Assembly (NCBI RefSeq): GCF_945859685.1
Contig: NC_079147.1
Span: 102,097,525 to 102,161,524 of the forward strand
DNA from: Eupeodes corollae
Lineage: Eukaryota; Arthropoda; Insecta; Diptera; Syrphidae
DNA length: 64,000 nt
Direction: 5' to 3'
The notes beneath the pieces were generated by a model. The model saw nothing but the letters and a program-made list of their open reading frames with translations, was not told the DNA's origin and did no database searches. The number at the start of each line of letters is the position of its first letter. The stretch's first letter is position 1. The translations under genes were made by a program, and so were the position numbers. Shown here piece by piece: positions 33,801 to 45,800 of this stretch.

Positions 33801-36800
33801 CTTCTTGCACCAAGAGCTGAACTTACCCACGATAGGCTGTGTTAACTACTTTCACGATAAATTCAATTTTTTCGATTTCAAAATTCATATCATTTACTGC
33901 ACTAAAAATCAATACAAACTTTTGATAAAAAATAACAGCTGCTGATGACAGAAGTGTCGTTTTAGAAATGTCATTCAAAGCAACCTCGAAGCTGGCCCAT
34001 CGTAATGCAGGCGAAGCTAAAGCGTGTTTGTGTTTCAGGCATAAACGTGACGAAAGTAAGATTTTTGAACCTGATATTTCAAAGGCATTTGATAAAGTCT
34101 GGCATCATGCTCTCTAATTGAGAATGGGCACTTTCGATAAATCTATTTTTGCTTGGATAAGAAATTTTCTTTCTAGTCTAAAGCCCACAGTACATGAAAA
34201 TGCTAGAATGCCCCAGGGTTCTGTTTTGTCTTAACCCTCTACCTTATTTGTGTGAGTGATCTCCCGCCAGCAGCTTTTAATAATCAAATGAATTGTTTGG
34301 CAAAATCGATAGTATAGTCTTAGCTTTTAAGATTCCTTTTCAGACTTTTATGTCTCATCCTTTCTACTTAGACGTGGCAATGCAATAACACAATATGATA
34401 AGCTCATACATTTCGAACTAAACATCCAGATACATTCTTAAAGCATATGTAAATACTCGTTACAAAAAAAAAACAATATTCTCGAGATATACATCATCAA
34501 ACACTTTTTTTTGAACGACCGCAATTCTCCAAAAATGTAGCTGTTTTCAGTTACGATGCAAGAAATTGTACTTTACTTCTGATCTGCCTACAATCTAGAG
34601 ACATTATATGCGTCAAAGATTTGTTTTTTGTTTCGTTTCTCTGGAAATACCCATCAGTTTTATACTTTAGCTTATGGTTGAACTTACTGTGAAGTATAGA
34701 GATAAGTTATTTAGCCGTACTACGCGAATGTTTAGTTTAATTTTAGTTTGTGTTTTATTCATAACAAGCTTACACTGTAAGATTTAATATCTGATTAATA
34801 TAGTGATGCTTTTATATTCGAAAACAGTGAAGACTTTCAAAAGACACACCTAAGAGGTTTTTTTAACTATGTGAAACCCAATAAAAACGCCGTAGCCGAA
34901 AAACATACCGTACGTTACTATAAACTGTTAGTTATCTCTTATCTCTGACTTCCGCAGTCAGAATTTAAAAAAATTTCACGCCCATAAGTAGCTAAAAGTA
35001 GTGTGTTCACAAGTAACTAACGTAATTTTAAGGAAGTATAGCTATAGTACTGTGTAGACCAAGCCAGCATTATAGTCGATATAGAAATAGCAACACATTT
35101 ATTTAGGTTTAGCACTGTCCGACCAGCGAGTTTAATCGAGTTCCACAGCTTGTACTCTATTGGTTAAGAATTAGTCGGACTGCACTTAAGTAAAGTAAAG
35201 CAAGTGTAAGAGCTTTTCACGAAGTTAAGAATGGTTTAGTATATCAAAGGCCTGTCAAAAGTTCAAAAGTACTAAAAATGTTATCTACTGAAGATCGATG
35301 ACCTTTCTAATATTCTCTGTGATACATATTAACGCTGTAATACAACTATTTATCCTATGAAGATAGACTGCTTGAAAGTTAATAAATTGTCATGGTTAAG
35401 ACATCTAAGTATTTGAGCTTGGATGATTTTTTAAACATTTAGGATAGATTATACCCGTGGTTTGATGGTTAGTGCGTTGGACTGTCATGCCAGAGGTCTT
35501 GGGTTGATCCCTGCCTGTGTTTTTTTTTCATGCTTTCTGCCTCTTGCGAGGAATTGACAATTTCTCCAAGAGTAATTCTTATTATGAAAAGTTCTTTCTC
35601 AAATTTGCCGTTCGGATTCGGTTTAAAACTATAGGTCACCTCCATTCCTGACAATATAACTAACGCACTTGAATGTTTGAGAGTTGTTAGTCACTAGGCC
35701 CTAGCTCTAAACGGACTTTTGGTCTACCTTGTTTATATTTTTTAAGGATAGATATCGGTTACATAAAGTTTTACAATTAGGGCATGTAGATTTTGTGTGT
35801 AGATGTCGTGGCGTTTGCTGTGTGGTACGTAGCTTGAGGATGCATTATCACCTGGTGAACTTCGCGTGGGTTGGCGTCAACAATTAATCCAAAAATGAGC
35901 CTCGTCACTAAAGATGATGTTTCGGATAAAATAATGGTCTTTTTCTAAACTGTTCGAAGCCCAGTCAGCAAACAAATAGCGTTGTCTATTGTCATGAACT
36001 TTGAGCTCCTGGGTCAGTTGCATGTTGTACGGGTGTATGCCCAAGTCCTGACACAAAATTCGCCAAGTTTAAGTCTGCGAAAGGCCGAGTTCTTGTGCAC
36101 GGCGGGGAATAGACTGCACTAGGTTCTGCTGTACATCCGCCGATCTTGCGTTCCTTTGACGTACAGGTGTTGGCTGATTGTTTACTGAACCGGTAGTCTT
36201 AAATTTGGCCACCAAAGGTTTAAGAGTCAACTGTGAAGGGCCGTAAAATGGGCGCATTGCGCTCAACGCTTGTGTTCGAACACTCATTTTGATAATGAAG
36301 TTTTATTACTTGAACGTGCTGTTCAATCGAGTAACTTGCCATCATGAATTGGCATAAACAACTGAATAATAAGCAAAAGATTTGACAAATGTCACTAAAA
36401 CAAAATGGTCACCACGGCGGGTGTCAAAATCTACCCGCGCCAATTGAAAAACCCTTAATATGGTAGAAGCACTCACAATAAAAGTTTAAGAAATAAGGGA
36501 TGCATTGCATCAAGACCTTCCACGTTCGAATCTTCAGACCAATTATTATTAAATTTAAACAAACGTTTACTTAAAGTTTCTCTGTTGTAATGGTGCATTG
36601 GTATTGAAAATATTGTGTTAAATAGTGCTGGGAACGAATTCCCAGTTCAAGTTGTTAATATCTAACTCTTCAATTTCAATGTCAAATGCCTTACCACGCT
36701 CTGTCTTACTTTCGTCAATGTTTGAAACATTTATGGACAAGGTAAAAAGGACTATAAGAATCTATAAGCCACACTTCCAAAGGGTTTCAAAGTCTCCTCG

Positions 36801-39800
36801 TTTGAGCGAGCTCACAATTGAATTCCAAAACTCCATTATGTACTTTAAATTTTTGTCTATATTCCACAACTTTGTGGACATAAGTATTTCATGCAGACTT
36901 CGTCTACATTTACTTCAAACGGCGACTGCAACTGTTTTATACTTCGTATTTATCTTTAAGTTGTGTTTAACCAAAATTTTTCATATAAAAAGCAATTGTT
37001 TTCTCGTTTAAATATGGATAACTCCCCAACATAAATCTTCCCTCGAACATGACTTAAAAGGTCGTTAGGTTACATTCACAGACCCTTTAATGAGTAATGT
37101 CTCATAATCATTTGTGTTTTTTTTTAATTTTTGTTTAACTCAAGTTCCTTGCTCTGGTTTTTCATTATCGTTAACAACAAATGGAGAATTTTTGAAATTC
37201 CTGCATAAAAATTGTCTTTCTCTTTGGAGTATTCCTTTTTTTTCCTTGTATTTCTCTTTCGTATTACTTTGTTTACTTTAACACAATTCGTTTTGCAAGA
37301 CTTGTTGTTGTTAGTACTCTTATTGTTACTCTGTTGCGCTACTCGTTCTGCTATCTTCTAGATACAATTCCAACTCAACCTAATCAAATCATACTTTAAT
37401 TTTTGATCAAAAAGCAAAAAGAAAAACAAAATGCGAATTTTGTTCGGTTCGTTTTGCAATCCTTTCAAACAAGACCAAGAAGAAGAAGAAGAAGAAGAAT
37501 TCTATTGTTTTAATAGGAATGAAAAAAGTTCTTTTACTAAAAATGGTAAGCAAGTACTTGGTTTGGTAGGAGTTGAGCATAAGCTAACCTAGTAAACTTG
37601 TTAACTTAGAAGCATTTTGTTTTATCATTTTACATTTCTATACAGAAGTCTGTTTATATTTTTGTGCATCTTGTTTTTTTGTTATTTTTTTTATTATTTG
37701 CATCACTTTTAAGTTTTAGTCTTTAGAGAAATGAAGATTTTTTTTGAAATATTGAAAAGAGGATTGCTTTCGCTTGTTCTCATAATTAATGCTAAAAGGA
37801 TGCTCTTTTCTTGAAAAGTTATTGTTCAATTTGCTGGTCGAATAAACGTAAATATTTTCTATGAGATGAAAGTATCTTATCTATATTATAATAACAGCCA
37901 AGCAGACCTCTTTCTTTCTCTCTCTCTCTGCCTCTTTTTGACAGGTTGCAGACTGTTTTCAATGATTATGATGAAAGGTGAACGTTTATGTATAGAGTAA
38001 AAGTCCTTTGAGGAGGAGGTGCGGATTGGATGGGTAAAATGGTCTTTTTGTTAGAATATCATTTGATAAAGTGCTGCAGGGTTCATAGATACGAGTATCT
38101 CCCGAGAGTTCAGTGGACGAAGATGGTAATTGTTTAAATTTGTTTATTTAATTTGAATATTCATGAGGCTTAATCAATTTGTCTGGGATGTACATATATT
38201 TGTGTATTCTTTTATAGTTATTTAACATATTGTTCAATTTCTTCTATTTAAATAAATTTATCTCAAAATATCTGTAGGTACATGGACTTCTATGGGAACA
38301 ATTTAAGGATTTTACATGGCTGACGCTTGCGGCGATGTGTAGATTTAGATTAATATTGTTTTTGAAAAACTGTTTTTATGCTCTTAAAGTTATCATTTGC
38401 TCAAATTTGGAACAGGTAATCTCTAATAACATCGGAGAAATGAACTTCTTCGTTTAAAGTTATAATTTTTAAATTAAGTGTCCAATAAAATGTTGGAGTA
38501 ATAAATTGTTTTTCATTTTAAAATTGCGTCTTTAAATAAATGGAAGTATTTCGCTGGCTTTGGATACGCTACTCCGGGCTTACCACACTCGCATCTCTTC
38601 CTGGCAATGAAATTGCACTTTTTGAGTGGGTTTTGATGGCCTTAATCCAAATATGACTACAAAGTTAATGTATCAAGTTAGGTTTTGTGATATATTACTT
38701 CTAAAAATTTTAAACAATGGTACAGCGTTTTTCAACAGGAACGCTACAAAAAGTAGAGGTATGGACATCAAACGACTCCATACTGCTTCCCGCTATATTG
38801 ACACTTCTCTTTAGTAAGATCTGCCATTTCACGATGGAAAGATATACGAGCCAACAACGAGTCGAAATTATTAAAATTTTCTAACCAAATTCGGAGTGGC
38901 CTATGTCGAATGACGGTCGTCATAATCTTTCTGGCAGATCAACAATTGTGCGGCCGAAAATCGGTATAAAATGTGCCCATAAAGCCAAGAATATTGCTGC
39001 TGCTGAGGCTTCATTTGCAGAAAGCCCAAATGTGTCTCTGACACGTCGTTCTCAAGCGTTGGGCATCTCAGTGACGTTGTTGTGGTGAATTTTGCGAAAA
39101 AATCTTGGCCTGCATCCTTGCAAGATTTAATTGACGTAAGGACTGAAGCCGCTTGAAGCATCTTATGCTCGTGGATTGCATTGAGCAACAACTTGAAAAT
39201 GATTCGGATTTTTATCGGAAAATCATCTTCAGCGATGAGGCTTATTTCTGGCTGAATGGCTGTCAGTAAACAAAATAGGCAGTATTGGTCAGGCAGCAAT
39301 CCACACGTATTCTAAGGGTTATCATTGCATTCTGAAAAAATTACGGTTTGGTGTGGTTTATAAGCCAGCATCATTGGGTAGTTAGTCTTCCTTGATGATC
39401 AAGACCGTCACGTTACTGTGAATGGGGATTGCTACCGTTCAATGATAACCGAATATTTTTGGAGGACATTTGTTTTACACAGGGAATGTCACAATCAATG
39501 TATTGGAAACCCAGTTTGGAAAACGTGTTATCTCACGAAATGGTCCAGTTGCTTGGCCGCCTCGGTCGTGGGATTTGACGCCGATAGACTATTTCCTGTG
39601 GGGATACGTCAAGTCTATGGTCTATGCCAAACAAGTCAGCGACGATTGATAAACTTGGTACGAATATGGAACGTGAAATCGCGTTAGTATCGGACGATTT
39701 ATGTTTAAAAACCGTCGAAAATTGGGTTTAGAGTTTGGACTTCTGCAAACGTGCCCGTAGTGGCCATGCAAAAGAATTCAAGTTCCATACATAATGGCAT

Positions 39801-42800
39801 CGCAAGAACTTTCTCAGGAATATGGAATTTGATTGATATCCAAAACCGTCTTTGTTTTATTTAAAAAAAAAAAAACTTTTGCAGCGTTCTTATTGAAAAA
39901 TCCGATATATGGCTATTTTTAAGATTATCTTTTTTTTTTTTGAAATATAGCTTATTTCAATATACATAAGAAAGGAGACCCTCTAAACTGCGCCAACTAC
40001 AGAGGCATCAGTCTCTTTAACATTGCGTATAAGATCCTCTCTGCCGTATTATGTGAACGTCTGAACGTCAACAACCTGATTGGTCCTTATCAGTGTGGCT
40101 TCAGAAAAGGAAAGTCCATTATCGACCAAATATTCACACTACGGCAGATCTTGGAAAAAGCCCAGGAGCTTCAAATCGATACCCACCATCTCTTTATCGA
40201 TTTTAAAGCCGCGTAAGACAGCATCTATAGGGAAGAGCTCTACCGAGCAATGTCTAGTTTTGGCATCCCTGTCAAACTTATCCGTTTGTGCAGAATGACG
40301 ATGGAGAATGCACGCTGCTCTATCAAGGTCGGAAAAGATCTTACCGATGCATTTGATGTCAAAAAAGGTTTTAGACAAGGCGATGCACTGTCATGCGACT
40401 TCTTCAACATCGTTCTGGAAAGAATTGTGCAAAACTCAACCTTCAACACTAGAGGCACAATCTTCCAAAGGTCCATCCAATTACTCGGATACGCAGATGA
40501 TATTGACATAATTGGAAGATCAAAGCGTGATGTCAGTGGAGCGTTTCTGAGCATTGCGACGGAAGCGAAGAAGATGGGTTTAGTGGTCTTGGACAAAACG
40601 TCACCATGGACAGCTATAACTTTGAGGTAGTTAAGGACTTTGTCTACCTAGGCACCGCTATTAATGCAGACAACGACACCAGCGCTGAAATCAAACGAAG
40701 AATAACTCTTGCAAATCGCTGCTTCTTTGGACTTAGAAGGCAATTGAGAAGTAAAGTCCTCTCTCGAGCATGTAAAATCACCATCTATAAAACACTCATC
40801 ATCCCGGTTCTCATTATGGCCCTGAGGCCTGGACCCTGTCAAAGAAAGATGAGAGCGTCTTAGGATGCTTCGAGAGAAAAATTCTTCGGGTGATTTTTGG
40901 TCCCGTACGCATAGATGGAGAATGGAGGAGAAGATATAACGACGAACTGTACGGGCTGTACAGCGACACTGACCTAGTTAGCAGAATTAAAGTCAAACGG
41001 CTTAGATGGCTGGGTCATGTAAAGCGGATGGACATCAACGCTCCAGCCCGGAAGGTCATCGAATCCAATCCCGAGGGACGGTGCAGTAGAGGAAGACCGC
41101 GACTCAGGTGGCGCACGCAGGTGGGAGAGGACCTCAACCAACTTGGCGTGCGAAATTGGAGACAGCTAGCTAGGGACCGAGCTGGCTGGAGACGCTTGTT
41201 GGTTGAGGCCCAGGTCCGCCCCGGACTGTAGCGCCACCTTAAGTAAGTAAGTAAGCTTATTCAATAAAAGAAGTGGTGGTTTTCCAAATCTTTAATCCTT
41301 GCCATCAATATTAAGATTAAATATTTATATTGTTTCAGAAGTTGTAAGATTTCACCTTTCTAACAAAAACGATTTTTACTAAAAGAATTTTAATAGTAAA
41401 AGTCGGAACGGGTTGAAAGCAAGTTTTGTTCTTGTCACGAATCTATTGTAAACACAGTTCTATTGCATTAAGTTTTTGAAATATATCAATACCTACATAT
41501 AAAAGTATTGGCTGAAAAGTCAAAACTTTAAACAAAATATTTTTAAATGTTTACTAGACAGCAATTATTTAAATATTTAGTAATCTACTAAAGGACTCCA
41601 AAACTTTAACTTTTGAAAATTGTTTAGATATAGTAAGATGGTAATATAGTTTAAAAATAGTTTAATCATCTTTTAAGTTAGGAAATTGCTAAAAAAAAGC
41701 TTTAACATTTTACCTAATCGCTTAAATTTGAGCAAATAGTTACAATTAAAATTTCGAAAACATCGACAAAAATTAAATCCAAAACGCGTTTTTAAAAACC
41801 TGAAGCGAGAGAATAATTTAAAGACAAGTTTATTGTTTTCTTTGTGGGACATATTTAGCCTTATTATGAGTTTCGCCCGGAAATCATTAACGTGAAATAT
41901 TTTTGTTCGCCCGGAATTTAAAAAGCTATTGCGAGTTTCGCCCGAATAGAATTTTACTTCGAATCAGAACTGACAGTTGAATAATTGTCGTGTTCAGCAC
42001 ACTGAGTTCGCAATAAATTTCCTCATCCCTGATTAAAACAGAGACTGAAATCTGAACCTAAATTTCTTGTTGAACATAAAAACGCAATGAAATGTATATA
42101 ATGCTGCAATTTCCTGTTAAACTTCTGAACACTGCGTACGACAAGATACTTTTAAAACCGCCCCCAATCAATTTCTCACCACAAAAAAGATATATTTGCG
42201 CAAGTGGATATTGAAAATTTCCCTGTTAGTTTTTTGGTATATGTCTAGAAAACGAACAACCCTAGTGAAGTGTATTTTTGTTTTGACACCGTCAACGATT
42301 AATAAAAAGATTAATAATTTGCAATACAAAAAAAACTATAAAAAGGAAATAAAAAATGATAAGCATTGTACTGCGAATGGTCTTGGAGTAAGAAGAAAGG
42401 ATGGAAGAACGAGCCACTCGAAGGCATTTAAGGGATCATTCAAATCCTTTGGAGTTGCGTGAACCATTGTGACAATGAAGTGTATGCTTTGCTAATTTGG
42501 TGTTTTTTAAAGATGGATTATTTCCAGATTTCAACAAGTTCTAGCTATCTTTCTGCAGGACAGCGCATTCGGACACAAATCGCCAATACACTAATGTAGT
42601 TCAAAAGCAAAATACCAATAAAACATTTATTTTATTTGAAAATTATATTTAATTTCATTCGTACTTCATATTTTACGATAAGTTAAAACTAACAGACTCA
42701 TTTTTAATCAATTCACAGGTTGAGTTAGTAAATAAAATAAAAGAACAAAAAAACAGGTAAATCATAAGGCACAACAAAAACTTAAACTTATTAATTTTTT

Positions 42801-45800
42801 CTGTCTTGTCTCATCATTTCAATTTCTACCTCTTCGAGATCAAAAGCGGGTAATGACATTTCATCAGGGTTATCTTTCGAACATGATTTTTTTCGCCCGA
42901 AATTCACAATAGGCGAATTGAAAAAAGGGATTTTTTCGGGTGGAATCTTGTTCGCGTGAAACTCACAACAGGGCTAATTATAAAACCTGATTCTGTTAGT
43001 ATTACTGGTGAAGAAGTTAATTTGGGTTTCAATCAAATTATCCTTTTTCTAAGATTTTTGATGGCCTTAGTTCCTATCCGACTTCAAAATCAGTCTATCA
43101 CCAAGGTTATTAGAAGAACAACCTTTTAAAATTCAAATAAAACTTAGGTAAGTATGTTCGATTCGAAGATTTTCCAATATTAGCCAGATTTTCAAAAATC
43201 TTCCAATAGCATCCAATTATGTGACTTTTTGATTTTCTATCAGGTGAAAATTGTCCGTTTATACGGTTGGTTGATTTAATCCAAAAATTAGACAATTCTT
43301 TGTTAGAAAATCGGCTGACAATTGTATCTTCCAATTAATAAGAGTTTAAAACAAAAAAATTGGTTGACTAATTGGAAGTTGTTTCTTGTTCTTTACTACT
43401 CAAAAACTGTCTGTCAATAAAAAATTGGATGATGTTATTTAAAAATAACATCTTCCAATATGTAACTATTGAACAATCGTCCAATTTGTATTTTCAAATA
43501 ATTGGACGAGTACAAACCCATGAAAGAAGTCGGCCAAGTTTTTGATGATAAATTTGCCGACAATTAATTGCAAACTTTTGTTTTTTCATATCAACATGGT
43601 TGTTAAAAAATTGTCTAAAATGATTTGCGAAAAATCTAACAATATTGAAAGATCTTACAATCGTTTATACTTTACTTCATATTAGACTTTTAAGTAGATT
43701 TGTATTCAATAACATTTTTCATGATTTTTCAAATCTACAGCCAATTCATTATTGTACTTATTTGTCAAAAAATACCCATCAATTGTATATCTTCAGCTAC
43801 CACACCTAAACCTTAGAAGAACTGTGTAGCGTTGATACAAAAACGGTCGTTATCAGAAAAACGGTATAAAAGCAAATGTAAGAAAAGACACTAGGATACG
43901 ACCCACGCTGAAAACTTCCCATCCCTTCTGTCGATTTGCCTTGCTTAAAAGTTTGTAGGTTTTCGTGTTAGGTTAAAAAAGTTGTCAGTTGAATTATTCT
44001 TTAAAATTTTTAAATAACCAACAATATTATGCATATGATAAAAGAGTTTGATTTAAAAATCTATTTTGGTTAAAGAGATTTTTATTCGAAAACAGTTTTT
44101 ACCAATTTTAGTAGCATTTCTTAAAAGTTTTTATTTATAATATAAACAAATAGAAACCTTTTTTTTTAATCCAACTATCCGTTAAAATCTTCAAAAAATA
44201 GTACGCAAATTTGGTAAAAATTGATGTTCGGTTCTTGACATCTTTCAAATTAATTTCATTCATTTATTCATAGGTAAAAGGCAAGACCAGAATGTGTCTG
44301 ATTCAATTGATTTTAGACAAGCTTGTATAAGATGGAGTTTGAATAAGAAACTGTCGAAGCCAAAGTTATGATAATGGTTAGAATATGAAATTAAAAGTAC
44401 CGGGTGTTTAGACTCGAATTCGAACCCTAGAACCAACCGCATTTTTCGTTCCATGTTGCGCACATCCTTAAATTTACTGGTTAATGATGCTGCTCGGTGC
44501 TCATTATATACAGCAAAATTTTTCGATACAATTCAATGTTTGTAAAACTTTTTTTTCAAGGTCCGTAACGAGGTGGAATATTTATAAGAAAAAAAGAGGC
44601 TGGGATGCGACCCACACTGATAACTTCCCATCCCGTCTGTCGATTTGTCTTGCTTAAAAGTTTGTCTATATGTACTCGTATCAATTAACACCAAATTTGC
44701 GTACTATTTTTTGTAGATTTTATTTTTTATGAAAAAAAGGACTGTTCGATTTTTATATAAAAATTACTGAATATTGAAAACAATATTTTCTGTGAAATAA
44801 AATAAGTTTCAAGCCAATATTTTTAAGTTTTGAATAGCTATTTGAGTCGATAGTAAATTTTTACGAAGTTTTAGTATTGTTTTTTTTTAGAGTTTTATTT
44901 TTTGTAAAAAACTGTCAATTCGATTTTTTAAAAATTTTACCAAATGTTGAAAACAATATTTCTTATGAGATAAAATTACTTTGAAGCCAATATTTAAAAT
45001 TTTTAAAGAGATATTTGAGTCAAAAATCAATTTTTACCAACTTTTATACATTTTTTTTGTAGGTTTTTATTTTTTGTAAAAAAACTGTCAATTCGATTTT
45101 TTTCAAACTTTAACTGAATAATGAAAACAAGATTTTTTGAAAGATAAAAGATAATTGAAGCCAATATCTCAAAGTTTTGAAAAGATATTTGAGTCGAAAA
45201 TCAATTTTTACCAACTTTTATAAATATTTGTTTAGGTTTTTATTTTTTGTAAAAAAAACTGTCAAAATGATTTTTTTCAAAGTCTAACTGAATGTTGACA
45301 ACAAGATTTTTTGAAAGATAAAAGTAAATTAAAGCCAATATCTCAAAGTTTTGAAAAGATATTCGAGTCGAAAATCAATTTTTACCAACTTTTATAATTT
45401 TTTTTAGGTTTTTATTTTTTGCAAAAAAATCTGTCAATTCGATTTTTCTCAACATTTTTTAAAATGTTGGAAACAATATTTCTTATAAGATAAAATAAGC
45501 TTGAAGCCTAAATTTCAAGTTTTTGAAAAGATATTTGAAAAGATATTCAATTTTTACCAACTTTGAGTAATGTTTTTTTTTAGATTTTTATTTTTTATAA
45601 AAAAAACTGTCGATTATATTTTTCTCAAAATTTTATCAGATGTCAAAAACATTATTCTTCGTTTCACAAAATTGTTTTTGAGATGAAATCATATTTCAGT
45701 CGTAAAATTTTGGAGGTGACAAATTTTTTTTTTCAGTTTTATTGATTTAAAAAAAAAAACGTTATATTGATTTTTTTTCAAAGAATATACCTGTTTGGTA

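Noticed and set aside
36625..37011. 128-codon frame in lmd intron 1
   Set aside because: Low-complexity hydrophobic translation without domain features, antisense to lmd.
44700..45640. CRISPR array
   Set aside because: Repeat units are ~170 bp, contiguous and diverged, with no spacer pattern, in a eukaryotic genome.
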